From positions 5,208,001 to 5,272,000 of the forward strand of contig OZ253569.1 of NCBI GenBank assembly GCA_965262875.1: 64,000 nucleotides of DNA, written 5' to 3'. Below are positions 35,137 to 45,545 of the stretch, piece by piece. The notes beneath the pieces are model-generated. The model was not told the DNA's origin, made no database searches, and worked only from the letters and a program-made list of their open reading frames with translations. Position numbers and translations under genes: made by a program. The stretch is from JBALVT01 sp965262875. GTDB lineage: Bacteria > Pseudomonadota > Gammaproteobacteria > Pseudomonadales > Halieaceae. Each line of letters starts with the position of its first letter. The first letter of the stretch is position 1.

Positions 35137-36012
35137 GTGAAATACGTGTTTATTGCCCAACACAAGAAGACCTGGCCAGTTGACCTGATGTGTCGACTCC
35201 TGGGCGTTACCCGCGGTGGTTACTATGGTTATCAGCAGCGTGGAGGTGGCAGTCTCGATTATTACCGCCAGGAATTACTGGAAGCTGTCCGAGACATCGC
35301 CAAAGCAACCCAGGACAGCTACGGTAGCCGGAGAATGAAGGCGGCGCTCAGCGCGCTAAGCTATCCGGTGAGCCGGGAGAAGGCTCGAAAATTGATGAAA
35401 GAGGCCAACGTTCAGGTTAAGCACCGGAAGAAATACAAAGTCACGACAAACAGTAATCACAAGCAACCTGTGTTTGAGAATGTATTGGATCGGCAATTTG
35501 ATGTTGATCGAGCTGACCGGGCGTACGTTGGGGATATCACTTATCTCTGGACCCAGGAGGGCTGGCTGTACCTTGCTGTTGTTATTGACCTGTATTCGAG
35601 AAAGGTTGTTGGCTGGAGTATGGGTTCACGAATGAAGGCTCAGCTGGTTTGCGATGCACTGAGGATGGCCATTTGGCAAAGGCGGCCCAAAGCTGGCTTG
35701 ATTGTCCATTCCGATCGAGGCTCTCAATATGCCAGTAAGGATTACAGGCGGCTTCTTAAGGCCCATGGCTTCGTCGGGAGCATGAGTCGCAAAGGTGATT
35801 GCTGGGACAATGCAGTTGCAGAGAGTTTCTTTGGAAGCTTGAAGCAGGAGCGTGTCCACTGGCGTAATTACCAGACCAGGCTCGAAGCACAACAGGATGT
35901 GTTGAACTACATATCCATGTTTTACAACAGCCAACGGCTGCATTCATATCTGGGCTACGTGAGTCCGAATCAATATGAGGCGGAGATGGTTGAATTGAAA
36001 AAAGCCGCTTAA
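35137..36012 (+). CDS. IS3-family transposase OrfB
   Basis: The 291-residue catalytic part reads KYVFIAQHKKTWPVDLMCRL at its start. The DDE triad is visible: Asp in YVGDITYLW, Asp in IVHSDRGSQYAS and Glu in CWDNAVAESFFGSLKQE. In IS3 members it is made by frameshift from orfA; here GTG 35137 is the first codon outside the intron that could start it. A longer open frame from 35056 is only intron domain V-VI read through. The core is intact, but orfA is not. Confidence 0.9.
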   Translation: MKYVFIAQHKKTWPVDLMCRLLGVTRGGYYGYQQRGGGSLDYYRQELLEAVRDIAKATQDSYGSRRMKAALSALSYPVSREKARKLMKEANVQVKHRKKYKVTTNSNHKQPVFENVLDRQFDVDRADRAYVGDITYLWTQEGWLYLAVVIDLYSRKVVGWSMGSRMKAQLVCDALRMAIWQRRPKAGLIVHSDRGSQYASKDYRRLLKAHGFVGSMSRKGDCWDNAVAESFFGSLKQERVHWRNYQTRLEAQQDVLNYISMFYNSQRLHSYLGYVSPNQYEAEMVELKKAA

Positions 36013-36092
36013 CTGGGTTGTAAAGAAATGCTGGACCACGTCAGGTATCTCGCTCGAGTGGACTAGCCCTAAGCGGCTAAGGCCGGTTTGTT

Positions 36093-36998
36093 TTAGAAAG
36101 TGCGTTCCAGCGAAGGGGGACGAGCAATTGCTTCCACCAGGTACTCGGGAAGCTGGCATCGAGTCCCCCCCGACCCTAACTGATCTGCCTCCAGAGGAGC
36201 TGCGGGTAAAGCGCGTGTACCGAACAAAGTGTCAAAAATGATCAAGTTGTTCCCATAGTTGCTATTAGTGTGGCGAATATTCTTACAGTGGTGCCAGCGG
36301 TGCAATTCCGCGCCTGCAAAAATCCAGTTAAACCAACCTAGTTTGTAACGCACATTGCCGTGCTGCCAGTTGCCATGCAGTCCAGTGAATGCCCCCACCA
36401 GAGCAGCAACTTCGGGCGTGGCGCCGCACAGTGCCAAAGGGATGGAAGAACCGATGCCGCTTAAACACAAATCCACAAAGTGAAACCGCGTGGCGTTGAG
36501 AAAATACAGTCGCTTGGGGCTGTGGTGCACGCTATGAATTCGCCAACCGAATTCCCACTCGTGAAAAAGACGATGGCGCCAATAGTTGCCAAATTCTCCG
36601 ACGATCAGGCCGAGAGACGCCTGAGCCCACAATGGCCAATGAACGGGCCATTCGGCGAGTGTAAAGAACGCGGTCGCCTTGGTGAAAATGGTAAAAAACC
36701 CCAATGTGAGGCCTATACGCAGCAGCACTGATAGAGGGACCGATAAGACCAGATGAGAGATGTCGGCCAATATATCGGCGTGTGATTTCCGCCATCGCAA
36801 TGTGTGGGGATGGAGCCATTCCATGGCCCCGGCGGTGATAAGGCTCAGAAAGGCAAAGAGGATAAGACTTAAGGGGTTCTCTAAATCGATTGATAACACT
36901 AGCCAGCCAAAGGGTATGAGTACGCACAGCGGATAGATCAACCAGCTTATCGCCGCTCTTATTTTTGAATCTCCGTAATCAATTAATTCACTCTCCAC
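36093..36998 (-). CDS. Sterol desaturase / fatty acid hydroxylase family protein
   Basis: This roughly 300-residue membrane protein has about four to five helices and the histidine clusters of the di-iron family: HRLFH, HSVHH and HRWHH. It should hydroxylate or desaturate a lipid-like substrate at the inner membrane. I prefer GTG at 36998, which has AAGGA nine bases upstream; a TTG at 37007 is too close to it. It is divergent from a broken carotenoid oxygenase gene, which hints at an isoprenoid-related substrate. Confidence 0.85.
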   Translation of the reverse strand: MESELIDYGDSKIRAAISWLIYPLCVLIPFGWLVLSIDLENPLSLILFAFLSLITAGAMEWLHPHTLRWRKSHADILADISHLVLSVPLSVLLRIGLTLGFFTIFTKATAFFTLAEWPVHWPLWAQASLGLIVGEFGNYWRHRLFHEWEFGWRIHSVHHSPKRLYFLNATRFHFVDLCLSGIGSSIPLALCGATPEVAALVGAFTGLHGNWQHGNVRYKLGWFNWIFAGAELHRWHHCKNIRHTNSNYGNNLIIFDTLFGTRALPAAPLEADQLGSGGTRCQLPEYLVEAIARPPSLERTF

Positions 36999-37156
36999 TT
37001 CACGCAATCCTTATGCTCAATTCAGATGGAGCTATAATGTTTCTAGCTTAACGTATAAAAACAGGATGGCTTGCTTTTTATCTAACAGCGGTGCAATCTA
37101 TTTGGACCTAAGTTGAGGCCACGGTTCACCAAACCACATTTAAAGAGAGTTCGCCC

Positions 37157-38559
37157 ATGACACAACCCTTCCCAGATAACATCTTTTTGACCGGATCTAC
37201 AGCACCCTCAGGTGTTGAGTGCGATGCTCCAGACCTGATCATTGACGGCGAGTTACCTCGTGACTTGCAGGGCGTTTATTTCCGCAATGGACCAGACCCG
37301 GTGCATCCGCCCGAGATGGGCAAGAGTACCACTGGTTTCATGGCGATGGGATGATTCAGCGTTTCGAGTTTAGGGACGGGCGCGTAGCCTGGAAAAATCG
37401 TTGGGTGCGCACCGAAAAATACGAACTTGAACGCGAAGCAGGCAGATCTCTTTTCGGGGTTTTAGGAAACCCAATGAATGCCGACCCGGCCGTGGCAGAC
37501 AAACACTACAACACCGCCAATACTCATGTCGTTTATCACGGCAACAGACTCATGGCGCTGATGGAAGGCACCATCGCTGTAGAGCTTGATGCAGACACAC
37601 TGTCCACCATTGGCAATTTCAATTATGACGGCAAGATTGATGGGCCAATCACTGCTCATCCCAAGTTTGATCACAGTTCCGGAGAAATGGTTTTCTTCGG
37701 CAACCAGGCGAAGGGTCCGTTTAGCGAGTATCTCCGAATGAACGTTGCTGACAAGGACGGCAAGCTGGTTAAGGACGAAATGATTTAAGCGCCGTTTCCC
37801 TCGTTTGTTCACGACTTTTTTGTTACTGAAAACTACGTTGTGTTCCCTGTTTTCCCACTGGCATTTGATATGGAGCGAGCCATTAATGGTGGTATTCCAA
37901 TGGCCTGGGAGCCGGATCGCGGCACACATTTTGGTGTAATGCCGCGCAACGGTACAGCTGCCGATGTGACCTGGCATACCATGGAAGCGCGCTGGAGCTT
38001 TCACATGATGAATGCCTGGGAGGAGGGCGAGACTATCCAGGTAGATGTATGCGCATCCAACGCAACCCAGTTTGCCCCGAAGTTGGATGGAACAATGGCG
38101 ACTGCCGCGGATGGAGTTACGCCCACCTTGAGACGTTGGAGCATCGATCTGAGCGGTACCAGCGCTACTGTGCGCGAAGAAATGCTCGATGACATGCCCT
38201 GCGAATTCCCGCGTACTGACGATCGATACATGACCATTCCCTATCGACATGGTTTCGCCGTTGGAGGCTATGGCGGCGATTTGGCATTCAATCGCCTGCT
38301 ACACTTTGATACTCACACCGGAACCCGAAAAGAGTGGGGCGAAGACCGTTATATGCTGGGCGAGCCAGTGTTTGCGCCGCGTTCGGCGGACTCTCCAGAA
38401 GGAGACGGCTATTTACTGATGCTTACCTATGACCAAACCACGGCACTCAGCGAGATGATGATTTTTGACGCTGCAGATATTGAACCTGGCCCGGTTGCAA
38501 AAGCGCGGCTGCCACTGCGCATACCGGCGGGATTCCACGGCACATGGGTTGGCGGGTAA
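37157..38559 (+). pseudogene. Carotenoid/lignostilbene oxygenase, frameshift and stop
   Basis: Three reading blocks make one protein of about 465 residues. Block 1 (37157 to about 37325) has LQGVYFRNGPDPVHPP; a 1-bp loss or 2-bp gain near 37325 shifts to the frame that reads YHWFHGDGMIQRFEF. TAA at 37786-37788 then interrupts KDEMI and APFPSFVHDFFVT without change of frame. The iron-binding histidines are still readable in ITAHPKFD, FVHDFF and GFHGTWVGG. The family cleaves carotenoids or stilbenes with oxygen. The gene lies 15 bp before a TonB receptor and is inactive as read. Confidence 0.88.
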
Positions 38560-38574
38560 GACCGGGAAGGTGAA

Positions 38575-40872
38575 ATGAGAAAACTGGCGTTGGTATCATC
38601 TTTCGGCTCGGCTCTGATAGCCGGTGTGTGCACTACCTACCCCGCGAGCGCGCAGGAGAAAGCTTTTGAACTTGAAGAAGTGATTGTCACGGCCAATCGA
38701 CGAGAACAGAATCTTCAGGATGTGGCAATTTCGGTGGCGGCCTTTACCTCTGAGTTTTTCAAAAACAGCGGCGTCAGCAGTCTCAATCAACTGGATCAGT
38801 ATACGCCCAGCTTAAAAATAACCCCGGTCACCGATTCTCGTTCCACCTCTATTCGAATTCGTGGCATTGGATCGATTGGTACCAATGCCGGTATCGATCC
38901 CAGCGTTGGAGTATTCATCGACGGCGTCTATCAGGGCCGCGCCGGTATGAGCATCGCCGACTTCATGGACATACAACGCGTGGAAGTGCTGCGTGGTCCC
39001 CAGGGGACTTTGTTCGGCAAGAACACAGCGGCGGGTGCTCTCAATATAATCTCTAAAGCTCCAGCAGAGGTGTTTCAATCCAGCTTTGAAGCGGTGGCGG
39101 GTAACTATGGCGCGCAGGAATTACGCGGCATGATTAATCTTCCCTTGGGTGATAATGGTCACGCCACGAGGCTCTCTGCCTACCATGTGACCAACGACGG
39201 TTTCGACAGAAATACTTTCACCGGCAAGCGGATTAACGATACGGGGCGCCAGGGAGTAAGGTCCCGTACTTTGTTCAACCTCGAGGATTACGGTGATCTG
39301 ACCATCAGCCTGGACTACGCTAAAAATGATGGGGATTGCTGTGCACCGGATATAATCGACTATGAAGGGTCGGGCTCAGCGCTGGGGCTGCCGTTTTCCC
39401 TGCTAGCGGCGGAAACAGGAGTACCCGTTCCCGAAGCCGATCCCTTCGATCGCAAGATTTTTTTAGATAAACCTTTTGTCAACGATGTGAATGTCGGTGG
39501 GGTCGGATCAGAGTGGAATAGGGAACTGTCCAATGGTTTGACCCTCACCTGGATTAATGCCTGGCGATTTTACGAGTCTCACAGCACCTTTGACGGTGAC
39601 TTCTCTCACTATGAAGCCATTCAATTTGAGACCAGTGTTGAACTCGATCAGTACTCCAGTGAATTCAGAATTGCCTCAGCTGAGGGTGAAGTCTGGGACT
39701 ATCAGATTGGCGCCTTTTACTTTAACTCCACCATGGATACCGAGGGGCAAAACGGGTTTCTACCCCTCACAGGGAGTTTGTTCGCAATGGGACTGCTGTT
39801 TCCCAATGGTGCAGTCAACTTTGATACCAATGAGCATGAAACTATCAGCTACGCATTGTTTGGACAGACTAACTGGAATATCAACGAGCAGTGGAAGCTC
39901 ACGCTGGGAGCACGTTATACCTACGAGGAAAAAAAGCGGGCAGGTTCACAGATGTCCAGGCCTGAACCGGCGTTTCCCCTCGACGCGCCGCCTATCGCTG
40001 GACCCGATAGCAGTGTCGACGAGGAGACTGATTCTTCAGACGTTTCTCCCACCATCAGCCTGAGCTATTTTCCCCGCGAGGGGCTGATGTTTTACGCCAG
40101 CGCCAGCCAGGGTTTTAAATCGGGTGGGTTTAATCAACTGCGCACTGCAGTGGGTGTTCCAGGCGAGTTTGATGAAGAGCGATCTCGCAATTATGAGTTG
40201 GGATGGAAGGGCACTTGGCTAGCGCGCCGACTGCAGGTTAACGGTACCTTGTTCTTCGTCGACTACGACGATTTTCAAGCTCAGGGTTTTGATGGTGCCA
40301 ATATTACGGTGCGCAATGCCGGATCGCTTGAGAGCAAGGGCGTAGAGTTGGATGTAGTGTATGCCGCCAGCGAAATGTTTACCCTTGGAAGCGCAGTGGG
40401 GTACAACGATGCAACCTATTCAGACTTCGAAACCGGTGAATGTACTAATGAGCAACTATTTGCAGTGACCGGCGGCAGCGCATTTGTGTTGGCTGATTGC
40501 GTGCAAGATTTAACTGGCAGAGAACTGGATAACGCACCGGAGTGGACGGTGAGCAACTTTGCCCAGCTCGATGGCCAATTTACCGACACGGATATGAACT
40601 GGTTCGCTCGTCTCGAGTACAACTATATCGGCGAGCTCTATATGGCCCAGGACCTGGACGAAACTCTGAGACGTCCATCATTGGATATAGTTAACGCTAG
40701 GTTCGGAATATCCGGTAACGACCGCAAATGGAAAGTCACCCTGTGGGGACGCAATCTGCTGGACGAGGAGTATTTCGTCGTTGGATTTGATATTCCCGTA
40801 CTCGGAGGTTTTGCGGGTATCAACGCTCCACTGGCAACTTACGGTGTCACATTCAATTACGAGATTGAATAG
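38575..40872 (+). CDS. TonB-dependent outer-membrane receptor
   Basis: This 765-residue protein has a signal peptide (about residues 1-26, ending PASA) and TonB box LEEVIVTANRREQNLQDVAI. The plug has SIRIRGIGSIGTNAG and VEVLRGPQGTLFGKNTAAGALNIISK. A full barrel follows, ending in an aromatic-containing FNYEIE. GGAAGG lies six bases before the ATG. It follows the carotenoid oxygenase pseudogene, and the two were probably co-transcribed, so its substrate may be an apolar isoprenoid or aromatic compound. Confidence 0.92.
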   Translation: MRKLALVSSFGSALIAGVCTTYPASAQEKAFELEEVIVTANRREQNLQDVAISVAAFTSEFFKNSGVSSLNQLDQYTPSLKITPVTDSRSTSIRIRGIGSIGTNAGIDPSVGVFIDGVYQGRAGMSIADFMDIQRVEVLRGPQGTLFGKNTAAGALNIISKAPAEVFQSSFEAVAGNYGAQELRGMINLPLGDNGHATRLSAYHVTNDGFDRNTFTGKRINDTGRQGVRSRTLFNLEDYGDLTISLDYAKNDGDCCAPDIIDYEGSGSALGLPFSLLAAETGVPVPEADPFDRKIFLDKPFVNDVNVGGVGSEWNRELSNGLTLTWINAWRFYESHSTFDGDFSHYEAIQFETSVELDQYSSEFRIASAEGEVWDYQIGAFYFNSTMDTEGQNGFLPLTGSLFAMGLLFPNGAVNFDTNEHETISYALFGQTNWNINEQWKLTLGARYTYEEKKRAGSQMSRPEPAFPLDAPPIAGPDSSVDEETDSSDVSPTISLSYFPREGLMFYASASQGFKSGGFNQLRTAVGVPGEFDEERSRNYELGWKGTWLARRLQVNGTLFFVDYDDFQAQGFDGANITVRNAGSLESKGVELDVVYAASEMFTLGSAVGYNDATYSDFETGECTNEQLFAVTGGSAFVLADCVQDLTGRELDNAPEWTVSNFAQLDGQFTDTDMNWFARLEYNYIGELYMAQDLDETLRRPSLDIVNARFGISGNDRKWKVTLWGRNLLDEEYFVVGFDIPVLGGFAGINAPLATYGVTFNYEIE

Positions 40873-40881
40873 TAGCCGCTA

Positions 40882-42627
40882 TTAACCTCGAATCAGCCGA
40901 CCCGGACGTGCGCCGGTGTCGCAGTCGTTTTCTCGGGTCATTACACCGGCTACAAAAGTGTTTAGGTAGCCGGTCGCGCTCTGTAATATGCGGCTGCCAC
41001 CAGCGGGCAAATCATTGTGAACGGCGATTTTCCCAAGAGACAATCGATCTAGATCAAAAACATTTAAATCTGCCCGCCTGCCGACCTCGATAACGCCTCT
41101 ATCGTGCATACCGAATAACTCGGCATTGGCGCTGGTCTGTTTTCTCACTATTAACTCAATAGGAAGTTTGGGGCCTCTGCTGCGATCTCTCACCCAGTGG
41201 GTAAGCTGGTAGGTCGGGGCGACGGCGTCAAATATCAAATTCACATGTGCCCCGGCATCGCTAAGGCCGATCACCGTGTCCTCATGAGTAAGCATTTCGT
41301 GAATGACATCAAAATTCCCGTCGACGAAATTGGCGCCCAGCAGTATGGCGAAATTATTGCCACCGTCCGCAATCAGGAAGTCATACATAAATTCGTTGAT
41401 TTCTCTGCCGGCCAGTGCCGCTAAGGCGGCGAGGTTGGCAGATGCCTCTGGCTCGTAGTCAATCGGTGACTCGATGGGGAACATCACCCCGGCGGTCATT
41501 CCCAGTATTCGGTAGAGGCTCGCCATACTCCCTGCCTGTTCAGGCTCAATGTCCTGGTCTTGTAAAATAGCGGCTTTCACGTCAGGTTTGTGCAGTTCGT
41601 TTAGCATCACATCATAGGGCAGCTGAGCTAGCTCTAAATAGGTCTTGCGGCGCATGAACATGTGATAGGACTTCAGGCTAGTCACGAAACCTACCGGGCG
41701 CGTGGCTATTTGGGGGCGCATAACGACGCCGGCCGCATTCGCCCGCTCTACAATTTTCAGGCAGTGACGCCATTGATCAGGGCGATCACCATTTTGTAAA
41801 AGAGTAAATGTGCATTTGCGCCCACTGGCCTTGGCAATCTCGGCAAATAATTCTACCTCTTGTTCTGTCGTGTATTTTTCTGGCCCGGCAAGCTCGCCGA
41901 CAACCCCGGCGGGCACAGCCTGAAACACACCTTTGTCGGCATTTTTCATGGCTGCGGCAATCGCCAACAATTCAGCTTTCTCGGCGAAAGTACCGGGGAT
42001 AGGCTCTCCTAGTACCGAGCGATGACCTATGGTTCTTGAGGTGGAAAACCCCAACGCGCCCGCGTGTAAAGCCTCTTCAACAATGGCTGCCATCCGCCGC
42101 AAATCATCGGCTGTGGCGTCTTCGTGGTGAAGAGCGCGCTCTCCCATCACATAGTTCCGAACTGCGCTGTGTGGGATTTGTGTGCCTATATCCAGCGCAT
42201 ACTCGCGCCCGGCGATGTAATCCAGATACTCAGGGAAGGTTTCCCAGGCTCCCCAATCGATGCCCTCGTACAGTGCAGTGCCAGGAATATCCTCCACGCC
42301 TTCCATGAGCTCAATCAGACGCTGCTCACCTCCAGGAGGAGCGGGAGCGAAGCCTACGCCGCAGTTTCCCATAACCACTGAGGTCACGCCGTGACTCGCC
42401 GAGGGATCTATCTTGTCATCCCAGCTGATCTGGCCATCAAAGTGAGTGTGCACATCTATCCAGCCCGGGCTCGCGTAGGCGCCAGCGGCGTTAACCGTTT
42501 CTTTTGCCGGAGAGGATATAGATCCGATTTCCGTAATGATGCCATCGGCAACTCCGATATCACCACTGAAGGGTGCGGCGCCAGAGCCATCGACAATAAG
42601 GGCGTCTTTGATCAGCACGTCCAGCAT
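40882..42627 (-). CDS. N-acyl-D-amino-acid deacylase-like amidohydrolase
   Basis: This 581-residue protein is a D-aminoacylase-type amidohydrolase. It has metal ligands in DVHTHFDGQ, a Cys in GNCGVGFAPAP typical of this group, GLSDAGAHVN with the catalytic Asp, and the C-terminal beta part (VIEVGRRADLNVFD). The usual length is 480-580. AGGAG precedes the ATG. It follows the PNPOx-like gene after 14 bp, in one operon. It may open a lactam, cyclic amide or acylated amine. Confidence 0.88.
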   Translation of the reverse strand: MLDVLIKDALIVDGSGAAPFSGDIGVADGIITEIGSISSPAKETVNAAGAYASPGWIDVHTHFDGQISWDDKIDPSASHGVTSVVMGNCGVGFAPAPPGGEQRLIELMEGVEDIPGTALYEGIDWGAWETFPEYLDYIAGREYALDIGTQIPHSAVRNYVMGERALHHEDATADDLRRMAAIVEEALHAGALGFSTSRTIGHRSVLGEPIPGTFAEKAELLAIAAAMKNADKGVFQAVPAGVVGELAGPEKYTTEQEVELFAEIAKASGRKCTFTLLQNGDRPDQWRHCLKIVERANAAGVVMRPQIATRPVGFVTSLKSYHMFMRRKTYLELAQLPYDVMLNELHKPDVKAAILQDQDIEPEQAGSMASLYRILGMTAGVMFPIESPIDYEPEASANLAALAALAGREINEFMYDFLIADGGNNFAILLGANFVDGNFDVIHEMLTHEDTVIGLSDAGAHVNLIFDAVAPTYQLTHWVRDRSRGPKLPIELIVRKQTSANAELFGMHDRGVIEVGRRADLNVFDLDRLSLGKIAVHNDLPAGGSRILQSATGYLNTFVAGVMTRENDCDTGARPGRLIRG

Positions 42628-42641
42628 AAAAAAACTCCTGA

Positions 42642-43241
42642 TTAGCGTTCCAGGGGCGCCAAACCGCGCGCGGCACGCTCTCGGTCCATTCTGGCGGTAT
42701 CACTGGACAGAGGTGCAGCCAGCTCGGATTCTTCGACAGTTCCCGCCATGTGCCGCTCCGCAAGCTTAGCGTTGTAGGCGATGACTTTTTCTGGTGTCAC
42801 AGCCAATAGCACCCGCAGGGGTGAATCCAGTAAATTGTAAAAAAACTCTTCGCCAGCTTTATTGTCTGGGTTCAATTTTTTCGACAAAGCCTCGTAGTAC
42901 CAATGCTTGGTCTTGTCATCTTCGAAGAACTCGCCGCGACCCTTAAAAGTAAGAGCTCCGCTTGGCAGATCAGCAGCTGCGTTATCGGGATAGCCGCGAC
43001 TGCTGACATTCACCGATACTCTATTGTCCCGGCGAATAGCGGCGGCACGATGTCTCTGGGCCGTGAAGGTCAGCCAGATTTTCCCTTCGTGCCAAACGAA
43101 CGATTGCGTGACACCCACGGGCCAACCGTCTTTAGTGCCCCACATCAGTACGCACTCAAAAGAGTTCGCCATAAGAACATCTATCTCTTGGTCTGTAAAT
43201 TGATAGATAGAAACGGATTCGTGGTCGGTGGTATGGGCCAT
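42642..43241 (-). CDS. Pyridoxamine 5'-phosphate oxidase-like FMN-binding protein
   Basis: This 199-residue protein has the split-barrel fold of the PNPOx-like family: WPVGVTQSFVWHEGKIWLTF, RHRAAAIRRDNRVSVNVSSRG. Such proteins bind FMN or F420 and reduce or oxidise small compounds. True pyridoxamine oxidases are longer at the C-terminus, so the pathway is uncertain. AAGGAT precedes the ATG, and it is the first gene of the operon with the amidohydrolase. Confidence 0.8.
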   Translation of the reverse strand: MAHTTDHESVSIYQFTDQEIDVLMANSFECVLMWGTKDGWPVGVTQSFVWHEGKIWLTFTAQRHRAAAIRRDNRVSVNVSSRGYPDNAAADLPSGALTFKGRGEFFEDDKTKHWYYEALSKKLNPDNKAGEEFFYNLLDSPLRVLLAVTPEKVIAYNAKLAERHMAGTVEESELAAPLSSDTARMDRERAARGLAPLER

Positions 43242-43524
43242 AGTTGCGATCCTTAATGGTGTTATTTGTTTGCTTGAGCGGCAGACGGCTCGATAAGCGA
43301 CGCCAGCCCGGATGGGTCTTTATTTGTGAGATTAGGGTGTGAGAGTATCTTCAAAAGCCATAAACAGTCAAGACTGACGGTTTATTGCGTCGGGGTAGTA
43401 GTGGCGGAGCCCCCTGGTGAGCACTCAATTTAACGACGTCCTTCACGCAAATCTAGCTTTTGATCCCTGCTTACATTATCTTTGGCTTCCAGCGACCTTC
43501 CCCCGAGATTAAACGACAATAAAG

Positions 43525-44595
43525 ATGGCATCACTTTTCACGACACGCCTGGCTAAACGGCTTTGGCTTCTGTTTTTCGTACTATTCGCCTCCGGCTACC
43601 TTCTGAAAGATATAGCGACTGATTTCTGGCAGGATGAAGTCGAAGATTTTGAGCGTCTTAAGGACGGGATGTTCGTTCTTGATTTGCAAGCAAAAGATCT
43701 GTCGCGAAAACAAAAAATTGGGGTATTACTTTTTGGCGATGGAGGCATGGGGAACGCCGCGCAGCACGAAGTTGCGTCCGGAATGTGGGAACTTTGTAAG
43801 ATGAAACCCTGTGCTCTGGCGCTCGGTGATAACATCTACCCTTCGGGAGTGGCATCAGCCAATGATGCACTGTGGAAATCAAATTTTGAGGCCCCCTACA
43901 AAAACTTTATTGAAACGGTGGACCGTGATTTCTGGATGCTGGCGGGAAATCACGATCGAAGAGGCAGTATTGCTGCGCAAATACGTTACTCGCAACGTTC
44001 CCCCATTTGGAAAATGCCCGCTCGCGATTATAAAATTCCCGGTCTGCCCAACTGGCTCAATGTTTATATGCTGGATACCACTTTCATCGCCCACGGCGCA
44101 GACATCCCCAACTTTCAGAGCGCTTTTGAGGATAACTTTCGGGAGCAACTTAAACGGGCGTCAGAACACCTATGCGACAAGATCGGGTGGCGGATAATCG
44201 CAACACATCACCCCCTGGTATCAAATGGCGCGAGAAATAACCTGTTTCGAGAAAATAATATTTACGATGCCCTGTTTCCGTTTCTCGAGGAATGCGGTAT
44301 TCACCTGGTCTTCAGTGGGCACGAGCACCTACAGCAACATGTGCAAATGCAGGGTGTTGATTATCTGATTCAGGGGGCTGCAGCGTCGACAAGGGAAAGG
44401 GTAAAACCTATACAACACAGCTCAGCATTGTCACGATATCTGGGCTATGACTTAGAATTTGCGCACCTCACATTCAGCAAAGAGCAAGTAGAGGTCTGGT
44501 TTAATAACAGCCTAGGGGAAGGACTATATAACACTACTATCCAGTTAGCCAATCATGAGAAACGAAAAAAGCAGGCGTCACACAATTTCGAATAA
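43525..44595 (+). CDS. Membrane-anchored metallophosphoesterase
   Basis: This 356-residue protein has an N-terminal hydrophobic helix (about residues 10-27), a likely signal anchor. The calcineurin/purple-acid-phosphatase metal motifs are complete: FGDGGMG, ALGDNIYPSG, AGNHDRRG, THHPLVS and FSGHEHLQQH. It should hydrolyse phosphoesters in the periplasm. No operon partner is seen; the next gene is convergent. The 283 bp upstream contain no gene. Confidence 0.85.
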   Translation: MASLFTTRLAKRLWLLFFVLFASGYLLKDIATDFWQDEVEDFERLKDGMFVLDLQAKDLSRKQKIGVLLFGDGGMGNAAQHEVASGMWELCKMKPCALALGDNIYPSGVASANDALWKSNFEAPYKNFIETVDRDFWMLAGNHDRRGSIAAQIRYSQRSPIWKMPARDYKIPGLPNWLNVYMLDTTFIAHGADIPNFQSAFEDNFREQLKRASEHLCDKIGWRIIATHHPLVSNGARNNLFRENNIYDALFPFLEECGIHLVFSGHEHLQQHVQMQGVDYLIQGAAASTRERVKPIQHSSALSRYLGYDLEFAHLTFSKEQVEVWFNNSLGEGLYNTTIQLANHEKRKKQASHNFE

Positions 44596-44601
44596 ACAAA
44601 T

Positions 44602-45318
44602 TTAAGACTTGGCGTCAATGCCAAATACGGACTGTAACCGTAGAAGCTGTAACGCGTAGAGCATGAAAAAATAGTAATTGCTTAGTTCTCTGAATTCCGA
44701 AATATTCCCTGACAAATTCCCCTTTGTACTATTGATAACCCCCATACCTTGATCGTCCAATAAGTGGGCAACTTTTGCCATAGCAATGACCAAGACAAAG
44801 CCAACGATAAACCACCTTGAGGGTGTGATATTTCTAATAAATTGAATAGATATCTTATCTCTTATTAGTGGGAGAACGATAAATAGTACAAACATCAATA
44901 TATCCATTAGTTGCTTGGACTTTTTAACATTCTGTTCGCCGTCTGTTCTTTGATTGTGCCAATTTCTAACTTCTATTCCTGTGTTGTCACCAATAAAGAA
45001 CTCGTAGAAATGGATGCCGTAGTCAATTTCTTCGAGAAATAAAAACACAAAAAACAACACACTGCTTAAAAGAAGCAATCGATCCAAAGTGTTCTTCTTA
45101 TTGATTGCCGCCAGAGACAAAATAGCGATTGTGGCTAATAAGGATATGTTCTGAAGTTGCTCCAACAAGCCAAATTCACGCCATACGTTTGAAGAAAGCC
45201 CCCGGATCGTGGGGGCGATAAGCTGTTGAAGGCTTTCAATGCCGGAAAAATAAAGGCCAATGAGCAACGCATTGAAAAAAGCGGGTACACCAACATAAAT
45301 TAGCAGTTCTTTTTTCAT
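44602..45318 (-). CDS. Integral membrane protein of unknown function
   Basis: This 238-residue protein has about six hydrophobic segments (near residues 7-25, 55-72, 82-98, 138-153, 168-186 and 212-226). The central acidic/polar loop has EEIDYGIHFYEFFIGDNTG. I do not recognise a family. It ends 6 bp from the phosphoesterase gene on the other strand. The 227 bp to its right up to 45545 hold no gene I can see. Confidence 0.65.
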   Translation of the reverse strand: MKKELLIYVGVPAFFNALLIGLYFSGIESLQQLIAPTIRGLSSNVWREFGLLEQLQNISLLATIAILSLAAINKKNTLDRLLLLSSVLFFVFLFLEEIDYGIHFYEFFIGDNTGIEVRNWHNQRTDGEQNVKKSKQLMDILMFVLFIVLPLIRDKISIQFIRNITPSRWFIVGFVLVIAMAKVAHLLDDQGMGVINSTKGNLSGNISEFRELSNYYFFMLYALQLLRLQSVFGIDAKS

Positions 45319-45545
45319 GCGATTTTTAAAATCCAGATTTTTCGATGTAAGCTGTGCTTAAACAGCCCAGTATAACGAAAGCATAGTACCTTAAAATCCC
45401 GATCTGGACACGGGTCAGAATTTGGTTTAGTCACCATTGTTCTCGGTCCTGTCGCAAATGAGTAGCGCCAACTAGGCAATTACTATGACCGTGTGCGTCA
45501 CTATTATTAATCAGTGCAGCAAAGGCTACTCAGAGAAAAATTAAA

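Larger units (their letters stand above)
32945..36043 (+). mobile_element. IS3-family element interrupted by a group II intron
   Basis: The ends TGAGGTGGTCTAATAGATCT (32945) and, inward from 36043, TGACGTGGTCCAGCATTTCT form an imperfect repeat of about 36 bp that finishes in a shared ACAACCCAGTTAAG. Removing the 1834-bp intron leaves 1265 bp, normal for an IS3 member. It holds orfA (damaged) and orfB. No 3-4 bp target duplication is visible. The 295 bp between 32650 and 32944 hold only the upstream region of the DUF62 gene. Confidence 0.9.
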
